Of a DNA stretch of 64,000 nucleotides, positions 51,650 to 60,068 are shown piece after piece. Origin of the DNA: Planotetraspora silvatica. GTDB taxonomy: Bacteria; Actinomycetota; Actinomycetes; Streptosporangiales; Streptosporangiaceae. The first letter of the stretch is position 1. Every line of letters starts with the position of its first letter. Both the position numbers and the translations under genes were made by a program. The stretch lies in NCBI RefSeq assembly GCF_016863315.1, contig NZ_BOOQ01000019.1, positions 1 to 64,000 on the forward strand. Direction: 5' to 3'. The notes below the pieces were generated by a model that was not told the DNA's origin, searched no databases, and worked only from the letters and a program-made list of their open reading frames with translations.

Positions 51650-52495
51650 TCACGAGGCGGCGGATCCGCGCTCGACGGGTGCGCCCACGAGTGAGCCGTA
51701 CTCGACCCATGAGCCGTCGTAGTTCTTGACTCCCGGCCGGTCGAGCAGCTCACTCAGCACGAACCACGTGTGGGCGCTGCGCTCGCCGATGCGGCAGTAG
51801 ACGATGGTCTCCCCTGCCTCCAGGTCGATCGACGCCTCGCCGTACAGGCTGCGGAGCTGTTCGTCCGACTTGAACGTGCCGTCGTCGTTGGCGGCCTTGG
51901 ACCACGGGACGTTCTTGGCCGTGGGGACGTGGCCGGCCACCTGAGGCTGCTCCTGCGGGAAGTGCGCGGGGGCGAGGATCCGGCCGGAGAACTCGTCCGG
52001 GGACCGGACGTCGACGATCGTCTTGGTGCCGATGGAGGCGATGACCTCGTCACGGAAGGCACGGATCGAGGCGTCGGGCTCCTGGGCGCGGTAGTCGGTG
52101 GCGGGGCGCGCGAGCGGCTCGCCGGACAGCTCGCGACCGTCGAGCTCCCACTTCTTGCGTCCGCCGTCGAGCAGGCGGACGTCGCGGTGGCCGTAGATCT
52201 TGAAGTACCAGTAGGCGTAGGCGGCGAACCAGTTGTTGTTGCCTCCGTAGAGGATGACGGTGTCGTCGTTCGCGATGCCCTTGCGCGACAGCAGGGCCTC
52301 GAATCCGCTCTTGTCGATGAAGTCGCGGCGGATCGGGTCCTGGAGGTCGTCCCTCCAGTCGATCTTCACTGCTCCCCGGATGTGGTTCCTGTCGTACGCC
52401 CTGGTGTCTTCGTCGACCTCGACCAGGACGACGCCGGAGTCGTGGAGGCGCTCCAGGACCCAGGCGGCGTCGACGAGCACGTTGGAGCGGGTCAT
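51650..52495 (-). CDS. Two-domain rhodanese (thiosulfate/3-mercaptopyruvate sulfurtransferase)
   Basis: A 281-residue protein with two rhodanese modules. The N-terminal one (VLVEVDEDTRAYDRNHIRGAV) is inactive; the C-terminal one has the active-site Cys in IVYCRIGERSAHTW, the CRxGx[R/T] loop, and CysA-type ends (VKNYDGSWVEYGSLVGAPVE). It moves sulfane sulfur to thiols or cyanide. ATG 52495 follows GGAGAG. Divergent from a MarR/OhrR-like regulator, with a perfect palindrome between them. Confidence 0.93.
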   Translation of the reverse strand: MTRSNVLVDAAWVLERLHDSGVVLVEVDEDTRAYDRNHIRGAVKIDWRDDLQDPIRRDFIDKSGFEALLSRKGIANDDTVILYGGNNNWFAAYAYWYFKIYGHRDVRLLDGGRKKWELDGRELSGEPLARPATDYRAQEPDASIRAFRDEVIASIGTKTIVDVRSPDEFSGRILAPAHFPQEQPQVAGHVPTAKNVPWSKAANDDGTFKSDEQLRSLYGEASIDLEAGETIVYCRIGERSAHTWFVLSELLDRPGVKNYDGSWVEYGSLVGAPVERGSAAS

Positions 52496-52557
52496 GGGTT
52501 CTCTCTCCGACGATGGGGGACGGCATCGGTGACGGATGCCGGTGACGGCGGCCACAT

Positions 52558-52588
52558 AGTTAGTGCACTAACTGTTTGCACACTAACT
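52558..52588. promoter_or_regulatory. MarR/OhrR-type operator
   Basis: AGTTAGTG-CACTAACT (52558-52573) is a perfect 16-bp palindrome; another CACTAACT half-site follows at 52581-52588. Located between the divergent rhodanese and MarR genes. Confidence 0.88.
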
Positions 52589-52626
52589 GTTATAGCATGG
52601 CAGTCCGCTGCCCATGGAGGTGCCTC

Positions 52627-53136
52627 TTGAGTGACCTTGGCGACATTCCTGACCCGCTGGCCCTGGAGAATCAGGTGTGCTTCGCCTTGGCCGTCGCCTC
52701 GCGGACTGTGATCGCGGTCTACCGCCCTTTGCTGGAGCCGATGGGGCTGACCCATCCCCAGTACCTGGTGATGCTGGCGTTGTGGCAACACGCGCCGTTG
52801 TCGGTCAAGGACCTCAGCCGGTTGCTCCAGTTGGAGCCCGCCACGCTCTCACCGCTGCTCAAGCGCCTTGAGGCCAACGGGTTCGTCCACCGTCTGCGCG
52901 CCAGCGACGACGAGCGCTCTCTCGCGGTGACCCTCACCCCGGCCGGCCGGCGGTTGCGCGACGAGGCCGAGAAGATCCCCGCGACGATCGTCGGGCGTCT
53001 GGAAATGGAGCCGGCCGAGCTTCAGCATCTCCACCGGATGCTGACGCAGGTGATCGCCGCCGCCAACAAGGCCAACACGGCCAACAACGCCAACCACTCC
53101 CACCAGGCCGTCCGCGGGCAGGCGCCGGCCTCGTAA
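52627..53136 (+). CDS. MarR-family regulator, OhrR-like with N-terminal cysteine
   Basis: About 169 residues. ALENQVCFALAVASRTVIAVYRP matches OhrR, whose Cys15 (in LENQLCF) is oxidised by organic peroxides; here it is Cys18. The winged helix is LSVKDLSRLLQLEPATLSPLLKRLEANGFVHR, given in parts as LSVKDLSRLLQLEPATLSPL. I chose TTG 52627 with GGAGG six bases upstream; ATG 52597 adds ten residues. No ohr gene is adjacent; the partner is a rhodanese, so the signal may be reactive sulfur rather than peroxide. Confidence 0.87.
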   Translation: MSDLGDIPDPLALENQVCFALAVASRTVIAVYRPLLEPMGLTHPQYLVMLALWQHAPLSVKDLSRLLQLEPATLSPLLKRLEANGFVHRLRASDDERSLAVTLTPAGRRLRDEAEKIPATIVGRLEMEPAELQHLHRMLTQVIAAANKANTANNANHSHQAVRGQAPAS

Positions 53137-53162
53137 GGAGCTCGCGCGCCGCGTCGCCGGCC

Positions 53163-54653
53163 TCATGCCGCGCGCATCGACCGGATGAGGTTCTCCAGCC
53201 GGATGTGGGCGAAGCCGATCCGGGCGTCGGCGGCGCCGTACGGCACCCAGAGGGTGCCCTCATGCACGAGGCCGCCACAGGAGTAGACGACGTTGGGGAC
53301 GTAGCCTTCGCGTTCGGCGGGGCCGGGGGCGAGGAGCGCGCCGGGGAGTTCGGCGACGACGCGTTCGGGGGCGTGCAGGTCCAGCAGGAGGGCCCCGATG
53401 GAGTAGCGGCGCATCGGGCCGACGCCGTGGGTGAGGACGAGCCACCCCTGCTCGGTCTCGATGGGCGAGCCGCAGTTGCCGACCTGGATCAGTTCCCAGC
53501 CGTGGACCGGGCGGTGCAATGGCGTCGGGCTTCGCCAGCGGTTGTGCTCGTCCAGGGAGGTCAGGCCGATGGTCTCGCCGTCGGAGCGGCACAGGGCCAG
53601 GCTCCGGCCCGCGACCGGGCGCGGGAACAGGGCCAGGCCCTTGTTCGCCGCTGCGGGGCCGCGCATGGGGGTGATCTCGAAATGGCGCAGGTCGTCACTG
53701 GCCAGCATCCGGGAGTGGATGTGCCGCCCGTCATAGGCGGTGTAGGTGGCCCGGTAGGACGGGACGCCGTCCTCACCGACCACTTGGACGAAGCGGGCGT
53801 CCTCCATGCCCTGGCTCTCGGCCGCCGTGGCGGGCCACAGGACGCGCCGGTCCAGGGGCACCTCGGCGGGGAAGGACACCGCGTAGTCGGCGGCGATCAC
53901 GCGGCGCAGCGTCTCCAGCGTGCGGTGCGTGGTGGTGCGGGAGATCAGGTCGCCGGGGAGTCGCGCGACGGCGCTTTCGAAGTCGTCGTCGTCGAAGAGT
54001 TCGGGGAGGGAGCCCAGAACGGTGGCGGAGACCTCGTCGTCCCAGTCCTCGTCGGCGAGCCCGGCTTCGAGCAGATCGCGCCGGTGGCGGGTGGCCCCGC
54101 GCCGGCCGACGGCCAGCGGCCCGGTGCGGTCGCCGACGGCCAGCGCGGTGCCGGGGCCGATCAGCGCGGTGGCGAACCCGATGGAGGACAGGTGTCCCTC
54201 GCCGATCTGGCGCACGCTGATCGCCACCCGGAGCCGCCCCGGCCCCAGCTCCGACTGGTCGGGGTGGGCCACCATCGATGGATTGCACAGCGCGGCGGCC
54301 TCGACCGCGTACTCGTGGCTGAAGTAGGCGCCGACCAGGAGCCGTACCGCCGGCGCGACCTCGACGTCTTGCGGCACCCGATGCCGGACCAGGTCGTAAT
54401 GGTGCAGGAAGGTCGCCGGCAGGTCGTGGTGGCGCTCACCGAAGCGGCGCAGCGTCTCCTCCAGCATCACGCCGGCCTCGTCCTCGTCCAGATTCCTGAT
54501 CCGGTCGATCAGGCCTGCCGCGCGGCTGCGGGCCAGCGCGGCGTCCTCTCCGGGGACGAACAGTTTGATGATCACTCGGCGCGGGTCGGGGGTGAGCGTC
54601 AGGTCCAGGCGGGCGGCCAGGTCCTGGGGCAGGCGCGCGTTCATGTCGGTCAT
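53163..54653 (-). CDS. GH130 family beta-mannoside phosphorylase-like enzyme
   Basis: A 496-residue protein with a GH130 five-bladed propeller in the C-terminal two thirds: RYCTYTAYDGRHIHSR-like RATYTAYDGRHIHSRMLAS, GNCGSPIETEQGWLVLTHGV, YSIGALLLDLHAPERVVAEL, GYVPNVVYSCGGLVHEGTLW and YGAADARIGFAHI. About 180 N-terminal residues (DPRRVIIKLFVPGED, HHYDLVRHRV) are extra. The family phosphorolyses beta-mannosyl linkages. ATG 54653 overlaps the preceding gene's stop (ATGA). No signal peptide. Confidence 0.85.
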   Translation of the reverse strand: MTDMNARLPQDLAARLDLTLTPDPRRVIIKLFVPGEDAALARSRAAGLIDRIRNLDEDEAGVMLEETLRRFGERHHDLPATFLHHYDLVRHRVPQDVEVAPAVRLLVGAYFSHEYAVEAAALCNPSMVAHPDQSELGPGRLRVAISVRQIGEGHLSSIGFATALIGPGTALAVGDRTGPLAVGRRGATRHRRDLLEAGLADEDWDDEVSATVLGSLPELFDDDDFESAVARLPGDLISRTTTHRTLETLRRVIAADYAVSFPAEVPLDRRVLWPATAAESQGMEDARFVQVVGEDGVPSYRATYTAYDGRHIHSRMLASDDLRHFEITPMRGPAAANKGLALFPRPVAGRSLALCRSDGETIGLTSLDEHNRWRSPTPLHRPVHGWELIQVGNCGSPIETEQGWLVLTHGVGPMRRYSIGALLLDLHAPERVVAELPGALLAPGPAEREGYVPNVVYSCGGLVHEGTLWVPYGAADARIGFAHIRLENLIRSMRAA

Positions 54654-55669
54654 AACAGCTCTCTGGCGTGCTGCATGGTGGAGATCAAGGCGATGGTCGA
54701 CTCGGCGCCCTGGTTGAGATTGGGACCGTGCGCGGTGAGGCCGTCGTAGCCGCCTCCGGTCTCCGGGTCCCCCATGGGGGTGCCCTGATCGTTGGCGCCG
54801 TCGAACCAGGCGACCGCCTGGCGGACGCGTTCGAGCCACGCGTCGTCGCCGGTGACGGCGGCGGCGGTGACGCAGGCGTCCGCGAGGGCGGCGACCTCGA
54901 TGGGCTGCTGGTCATAGCGGGCCCGCGGCCCCTCCTCCCTGTACCAGCCGCCGGCGGGGACGACCGACAACACGCCGTCCCGGCTCTGAACGTCGCAGAG
55001 CCAGCCGAGCGCCCGCAGGCCTCCGGCGAGCGCCGTACGGTCCCCGGCGTGGTGCGCCGCGGCGATGAGCACCTCGGCGAGGGCGGCGTTGGCGTAGGTC
55101 AGCCGCTGCTCCGGCCACGGCCAGTCCGGGTCCTCGGCGAGCACGCCGACCGCGACGGCCGCGTCGCCGAGCAGGGCCGAGGCCTCCGCGTGGTCCGGGT
55201 GGGCGCGCAGCACCTCCGCGGCGCCGAGACCGGCGAAGGCCATCGCCCGGCGGTGCGGCGACCGGCGGGCCGACCCCCGGGTGAAGGCGAAGAGCGCCTC
55301 CTCGCGGATCCACCGGGCCGGGTCGCGGGCGGCGGCGGTGCCGAGGCCCCACAGCGCGCGCCCCCACCAGTCGCCCAGGCCGGGCTGGTCGCTCCAGCGC
55401 CGGTCGAAGGCGAGCCGGTTGCGGAACGCCCCGGAGGGGTCCTGGGCATGGGTGAGGAAGGCGAGGTAGGTGTCCGCGAGCCGCCCCACCTCGAGCGGCC
55501 GGCTCGGCTCCCGGGATGCGACGACGAGACCGCGGGCGACGTCGTCGGTGCAGTAGCCGTGCTCGCGGCGTACGACTGAGTGCCGGGCATGCTCGAACAA
55601 TCCGGTGTCGTCGCTCAGCCGGATCAGGTGCTCGAACAGGCCGTCGTCTACGGGCCGGACGAGCGTCAC
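54650..55669 (-). CDS. Alpha/alpha-barrel protein of a glycan cluster
   Basis: A 339-residue helical protein from GTG 55669, which overlaps the previous stop (GTGA). REHGYCTDDVARGLVVA, HAQDPSGAFRNRLAFDRRW, DWWGRALWGLG and LNQGAESTIALISTMQ are repeats like an (alpha/alpha)6 glycosidase-type barrel; relatives are found fused to or beside GT4 transferases. No catalytic residue can be named. Coupled on both sides, it very probably acts with the GT4 and GH130 enzymes. Confidence 0.75.
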   Translation of the reverse strand: MTLVRPVDDGLFEHLIRLSDDTGLFEHARHSVVRREHGYCTDDVARGLVVASREPSRPLEVGRLADTYLAFLTHAQDPSGAFRNRLAFDRRWSDQPGLGDWWGRALWGLGTAAARDPARWIREEALFAFTRGSARRSPHRRAMAFAGLGAAEVLRAHPDHAEASALLGDAAVAVGVLAEDPDWPWPEQRLTYANAALAEVLIAAAHHAGDRTALAGGLRALGWLCDVQSRDGVLSVVPAGGWYREEGPRARYDQQPIEVAALADACVTAAAVTGDDAWLERVRQAVAWFDGANDQGTPMGDPETGGGYDGLTAHGPNLNQGAESTIALISTMQHARELL

Positions 55670-56805
55670 CCGGTGGCCACGATCGCGACGGCCTGGCGTG
55701 CGGCGAGTAGGTCATGGGCCAGGTCCGCGTACCGGGCGGCGACCGCGGGCCACATCAGGGTCGGCGCCAGCTCGCGGGTACGGCCGGCCAGGGCGTCGGC
55801 GAGGCCGGGTTCGGTGAGGACACGCCGGACGGCGGCGGCCAGCGCCTCGGGGTCCTGGTGCGGCACGATCAGGCCGGGCCCCCCGGTGAGCATCTCGACC
55901 GCATGGGGGAAGGCCGTGGCGACGATCGGGATGCCGGCCGAGACCGCCTCGATGAGGACGCCGGAGGTGACCTGCTCGGGCGAGTCGTAGGGCAGCAGGA
56001 CGACGTCGGCCGAGCGGATCAACCGCCCCAGCGTGGCCTGGTCGCGGTAGACGGGGTCGTACCGGACCGAGGTGGAGACGCCGAGCCGGGCGCCGAGCCG
56101 GTACAGCCGGTTGCGGTAGGCCTCACCCTGGTGCTCGAGCACCTTGGGGTGGGTCTTGCCGGCGACGGTGTAGGTGGGCGGCGGGGTGAGGTCGCCCAGC
56201 AGGGCGAGCGCCCGCAGCGCCCACTCGATGCCCTTGCCGGGACCGATCAGACCCCAGGTGAGCAGGTGCGGCCGCAGGCGGTGCCGGGACGGGACGCCGC
56301 GGTGGTCGGCGGCACCGTGCGGAATGACGGAGATCTTGCCCGGTGTGACGTGATATCCCGCGAGCAGCCGGTCCCTGGCGGTGGCGGTCATGGTGACGAC
56401 CGCCCCGGCGGCTTCGACGATCTGCTCGAGCAGCCGTCTCTGGCGCGGGGTGGGATGGGTCAGGACGGTGTGCAGCACGACGATGCTCGGCACGGCGAGG
56501 CTGCGCAGCAGCGGCAGCACATCCTGGCCGTCGGCTCCGGGATAGATGCCGTACTCGTGCTGGACGACGGCGACGTCGAACCGTTCGAGGGAGGCGGCCG
56601 CGGCCTGCCACCCGCCGGTCCGGCTCGGTGACCAGGTGTGGACGACCCCGGCGGCGGGCGTCTCGTCCTCGCCGTCGGTGGTGACGCGGACGACGCCGGT
56701 CATCATGCCGTCCCGGGCCAATTGGGCGGCCAGGGCCGAGTTGAAGGTGGCGAGGCCGCACTGGGTCGGCGGATGGGTGCTGAGGAATCCGTATGAGCAG
56801 GCCAC
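55666..56805 (-). CDS. GT4-family glycosyltransferase
   Basis: A 379-residue GT-B enzyme from GTG 56805, behind GGAAGGG. GFLSTHPPTQCGLATFNSALAAQ is the N-domain start; LTWGLIGPGKGIEWALRALA, VVLLPYDSPEQVTSGVLIEAVSAGIPIVAT (E-x7-E in the latter part) form the nucleotide-sugar site. Retaining transferases of this group often use GDP-mannose or UDP-glucose. Its stop overlaps the next start. Confidence 0.9.
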   Translation of the reverse strand: MACSYGFLSTHPPTQCGLATFNSALAAQLARDGMMTGVVRVTTDGEDETPAAGVVHTWSPSRTGGWQAAAASLERFDVAVVQHEYGIYPGADGQDVLPLLRSLAVPSIVVLHTVLTHPTPRQRRLLEQIVEAAGAVVTMTATARDRLLAGYHVTPGKISVIPHGAADHRGVPSRHRLRPHLLTWGLIGPGKGIEWALRALALLGDLTPPPTYTVAGKTHPKVLEHQGEAYRNRLYRLGARLGVSTSVRYDPVYRDQATLGRLIRSADVVLLPYDSPEQVTSGVLIEAVSAGIPIVATAFPHAVEMLTGGPGLIVPHQDPEALAAAVRRVLTEPGLADALAGRTRELAPTLMWPAVAARYADLAHDLLAARQAVAIVATG

Positions 56806-56985
56806 GTGGCTGGGCCCTTCCGGTCGTCGGCCGCTCCCGGGTCACGGGAACGCGCCTCACGCGGTGAAGACGTCCATCGCCCAGCGTGTGTGGAGGGATG
56901 GAAGCGGGCCTGAAACCGGGCCGTCCTCCTGCGGTGCCGGTGTGGACGGCGCGATCGCCGTGCGATTCCCGACAGTAGCAGGGCG

Positions 56986-57993
56986 TTACGCGCTACCCAT
57001 AAGGCCGCCGTACACACCCAGGTAGTCCGTGACCATCCGGTCGACGCCGAACCTGCCCTCGGCCCGGGCCCGGCAACCCGCCCGGTCAACCGAGGCCACC
57101 CGGGAGACCGCCTCGACGGCCTCCTCGACGGTGTCGACCAGGAATCCGGTGACGCCAGGCTCCACGACCTCGGGCATCGACCCCCGCCGGTAGGCGATGA
57201 CGGGCGTGCCGCAGGCCATCGACTCGACCACGGAAAGCCCGAACGGCTCGGCGAAAGCGATGGGGTGCAGCAGCGCCAGCGCGCCGCCCAGGATCTCCGC
57301 GCGCCGCCGCGGCCCCACGGAGCCCAGGAAGACGACCTTCTCACCGTCGACGTGCGGCGCCACGTTCTCCTCGTAATACCGCTGGTCCTGGATGATGCCG
57401 CAGATGGTCAGCGGCAGCCCGGCCCGCCGTGCGATCTCGATCGCGGCGTCGGTGCCCTTGTCGGGATGGATCCGCCCGAACGCGACGAGCCCCCCGCCAC
57501 CGTGCGGATCGAAGGGCAGCGCGGCGAGGTCGATGCCGTGGTAGACGGTCGCGACGTAGTCCAACTCGGGGGCGCGGTCGGCGTCGGAGATCGACACGTA
57601 GGCCGATCCGGCCCGGGCGTAGGCGGGCAGGATCCCCGCTCCGGAGAACCCGTGCACGGTGGTGAGCATCGGTGCCCGGCAGTGCTCGGCGAAGGCCAGC
57701 GGCAGCCAGTCCAGGTGGCTGTGCACGAGGTCGAACCCGCCGGAGCGGCCCAGCGCGTACGAGACGTGCATGGCCTCCCAGATCCGCCCGTCCATGGAGG
57801 CGTCCTCGGCGTAGCCGTGCGGGGCGATCCCGTCCAGAGTGGCCGAGGTGATCGAGTCGAGGGTGGCGAAGAGCGTCACGTCGACGCCCCGGGCGGTGAG
57901 GCCTTCGGCGAGCAGGCTGGTCACCAGCTCCCACGGCCCATAGTGGCGAGGCGGGGTGCGCCAGGCGATCGGGCCCAGCAGGGCCACTCTCAT
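56986..57993 (-). CDS. GT4-family glycosyltransferase
   Basis: A 335-residue GT-B enzyme. MRVALLGPIAWRTPPRHYGPWE opens the N-domain, HSHLDWLPLAFAEH and TTVHGFSG follow, and VAFGRIHPDKGTDAAIEIA, LHPIAFAEPFGLSVVESMACGTPVIAYRRG contain the E-x7-E donor motif. It is separated from UppP upstream by 61 bp and from the next GT4 by 180 bp, same strand. Acceptor and donor unknown. Confidence 0.9.
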   Translation of the reverse strand: MRVALLGPIAWRTPPRHYGPWELVTSLLAEGLTARGVDVTLFATLDSITSATLDGIAPHGYAEDASMDGRIWEAMHVSYALGRSGGFDLVHSHLDWLPLAFAEHCRAPMLTTVHGFSGAGILPAYARAGSAYVSISDADRAPELDYVATVYHGIDLAALPFDPHGGGGLVAFGRIHPDKGTDAAIEIARRAGLPLTICGIIQDQRYYEENVAPHVDGEKVVFLGSVGPRRRAEILGGALALLHPIAFAEPFGLSVVESMACGTPVIAYRRGSMPEVVEPGVTGFLVDTVEEAVEAVSRVASVDRAGCRARAEGRFGVDRMVTDYLGVYGGLMGSA

Positions 57994-58054
57994 CGCGGGT
58001 CGTTCGGAAGGGTCATCGCCCGACCTTACGCTCCTCGCGGCCCCGGCCCGGCCG

Positions 58055-58891
58055 TCAGGCGCCGATGACCCCGGTGCCGAGCAGGCCGAACAGTGCCACG
58101 CCGATGATGATCCGGTAGAGCACGAAGGCGTTGAAGGAGTGCTTGGCCACGAACCTCAGCAGCCAGGCGATCGAGGCGTACGCGACGACGAACGACGCGA
58201 CCGTGCCGACGGCCAGCGGCGCGGCGCCCACTCCGGCGCCGAGCGCGTCCTTCAACTCGTACAGGCCGGCGCCCGTGAGTGCGGGAATGCCCAGGAAGAA
58301 GGAGAGCCGGGTGGCGGCGACCCGGTCCAGGTCCCTGATGAGCGCGGTGGAAATCGTCGCACCGGAGCGGGAGAAGCCGGGAAAGAGCAGGGCGAGGATC
58401 TGCGAGCAGCCGACGATCATGGCGTCGGCGAAGGTGACGTCACCCTCCCCGCGCTTGTGGCGGCCCATCCGGTCGGCCGCCCACATGAAGCCGCTGCCGA
58501 TGATGAGCGATCCGCCGACCACCCACAACGAGGCCAGCGGGCCCTCGATCAGGGGCTTGGCGAGCAGCCCCACGGCGACGATCGGGATGGTGGCGTAGAT
58601 GACCCACCAGGCGAACCTGTAGTCGTGGTTCCGCCGCTCGGCCGGGTGGGTGAGACCGCGCACCCAGGCGGAGGCGAAGCGCGCGATGTCCTTGAAGAAG
58701 TACAGCAGGACCGCGGCGATCGCGCCCACCTGGATGACCGCGGTGAAGCCGACGACCGCGTCGTCGGTGACGGGGATCTTCATCAGCCCCTCAACGATCT
58801 TGAGGTGCCCAGTGGAGGAGACCGGGAGGAACTCGGTGAGCCCCTCCACCACTCCGAGCACGGCGGCTTGGCCGACACTGATGACGCTCAT
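58055..58891 (-). CDS. uppP: Undecaprenyl-diphosphatase
   Basis: A 278-residue polytopic membrane phosphatase: AAVLGVVEGLTEFLPVSSTGHL is the first family signature (Glu in EGLTEFLPVSS), and GCSQILALLFPGFSRSGATI the second with the PGxSRSGAT active site. It converts undecaprenyl diphosphate to the monophosphate, recycling the lipid carrier of cell-wall synthesis, and confers bacitracin tolerance. ATG 58891 overlaps the DedA stop (ATGA). Confidence 0.95.
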   Translation of the reverse strand: MSVISVGQAAVLGVVEGLTEFLPVSSTGHLKIVEGLMKIPVTDDAVVGFTAVIQVGAIAAVLLYFFKDIARFASAWVRGLTHPAERRNHDYRFAWWVIYATIPIVAVGLLAKPLIEGPLASLWVVGGSLIIGSGFMWAADRMGRHKRGEGDVTFADAMIVGCSQILALLFPGFSRSGATISTALIRDLDRVAATRLSFFLGIPALTGAGLYELKDALGAGVGAAPLAVGTVASFVVAYASIAWLLRFVAKHSFNAFVLYRIIIGVALFGLLGTGVIGA

Positions 58892-59541
58892 GGGATCCGT
58901 TTCTGCTGGGTCTGTGTGGTGGTCGAGCCGCGGCGGGCCCGTAGGAGTTCCAGGCCGAGCGGCAGCAGGGAGACCAGGACGATGATGCCCACCAGGGGGA
59001 GCAGGTAGCGGTCGACGTTCGGAACAGCGGAGCCCAGCCCGTAACCGGCGAGCACCAGGCCAACCGTCCACACGAGCCCGCCCGCGGTCTGCCAGATCGT
59101 GAAGGTGCGCGCGGGCACCTCCAGCATCCCGGCCAGCGGGTTGAGCACGGTGCGGACGACGGGGATGAAGCGCGCGAGCACGATGGCCCTGCCGTGACCG
59201 TAACGGGCGAGCAGTTCCTCGGCCCGCGCGGCGCCGGCGTGCAGGCGCGCGCTGCGCGTGCGGTCCAGCAGCGCCCGGCCGGCGCGGCGCCCGAGGACGT
59301 AGCCGACCTGCGCGCCGAGCAGCGCGCCCGCCGCAGCTGCCACCAGCACCAGGGGAAGCGACAGGCGTATCCCGGCGGACTGGGTGGCGCACAGCAACCC
59401 GGCGGTGAACAGCAGCGAGTCACCCGGTAGGAAGAAGCCGATGAGCAGGCCGGTCTCGGCGAACAACACAATGAAGACACCGAGAACACCGAGAGAGGTC
59501 AGCAGCGACGTGGCGTCGAGGGGATTGAGCGCCAGAGGCAC
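58888..59541 (-). CDS. DedA-family membrane protein
   Basis: A 217-residue protein. VFAETGLLIGFFLPGDSLLFTAGLL-type segment reads FAETGLLIGFFLPGDSLLF; LARFIPVVRTVLNPLAGML is the conserved amphipathic loop. DedA proteins have been identified as undecaprenyl-phosphate flippases in recent work. GTG 59541 is preferred (AAAGGA upstream); ATG 59586 is an alternative. It is coupled to uppP and reads away from BlaI operators. Confidence 0.9.
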   Translation of the reverse strand: MPLALNPLDATSLLTSLGVLGVFIVLFAETGLLIGFFLPGDSLLFTAGLLCATQSAGIRLSLPLVLVAAAAGALLGAQVGYVLGRRAGRALLDRTRSARLHAGAARAEELLARYGHGRAIVLARFIPVVRTVLNPLAGMLEVPARTFTIWQTAGGLVWTVGLVLAGYGLGSAVPNVDRYLLPLVGIIVLVSLLPLGLELLRARRGSTTTQTQQKRIP

Positions 59542-59611
59542 CGGGGGATCCTTTCCCGCCTGCGCTGTCTCCAGGCTCGGACGCATGGCACACTCGAGAG
59601 GTAGCAGCTTT

Positions 59612-59643
59612 TACAGGACTGTAGAAGTTCTACACGACTGTAG
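59612..59643. promoter_or_regulatory. Two BlaI/CopY-type operators, TACA-N4-TGTA
   Basis: TACA-GGAC-TGTA (59612-59623) and CTACA-CGAC-TGTAG (59630-59643), both perfect, 19 bp apart, lie between the divergent DedA and BlaI genes and so can control both. Confidence 0.88.
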
Positions 59644-59668
59644 GAGATGGACGGAGGTACAGCAAGTC

Positions 59669-60058
59669 GTGGTCGCGAACAGTCATGAACCGAGCCGGCG
59701 CCGGGCGAACGGAGAACGCGAAGCCGAGATCCTGGCGGTGCTGCAGGAGGTGGGCACTCCCCTGACCCCCGGCGAAGTCGTCGAGCACCTCCATGACGAG
59801 CTGACCTACAGCACGGTGGTGACGATCCTCACTCGCCTGCACACCAAGCAGTTGCTCACCCGCACCCCACGGGGCCGCGCCTACGCCTACTCCCCCGTCG
59901 CCGACGAACCCGGGCTGGCGGCCCGCCGCATGCGCGGGGTCCTGGACGAACGACCCGACCGAGAGGCGGTCCTGACCCGTTTCGTCGACGGCCTGTCCAG
60001 CGCGGACGAGGAACTGCTGCGCCACTTGCTCGGACCCGAGCAGGATCTGGACCGGTAA
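59669..60058 (+). CDS. BlaI/MecI/CopY-family repressor
   Basis: A 129-residue protein from GTG 59669. The winged helix is EAEILAVLQEVGTPLTPGEVVEHL, then TYSTVVTILTRLHTKQLLTR; the C-terminal dimer helices contain the usual scissile region (FVDGLSSADEELLRHLL). GGAGG lies 11 bases upstream. It is followed 10 bp later by an M56 protease gene, as in BlaI-BlaR1 pairs. Confidence 0.93.
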   Translation: MVANSHEPSRRRANGEREAEILAVLQEVGTPLTPGEVVEHLHDELTYSTVVTILTRLHTKQLLTRTPRGRAYAYSPVADEPGLAARRMRGVLDERPDREAVLTRFVDGLSSADEELLRHLLGPEQDLDR

Positions 60059-60068
60059 GGCCCGCCGC

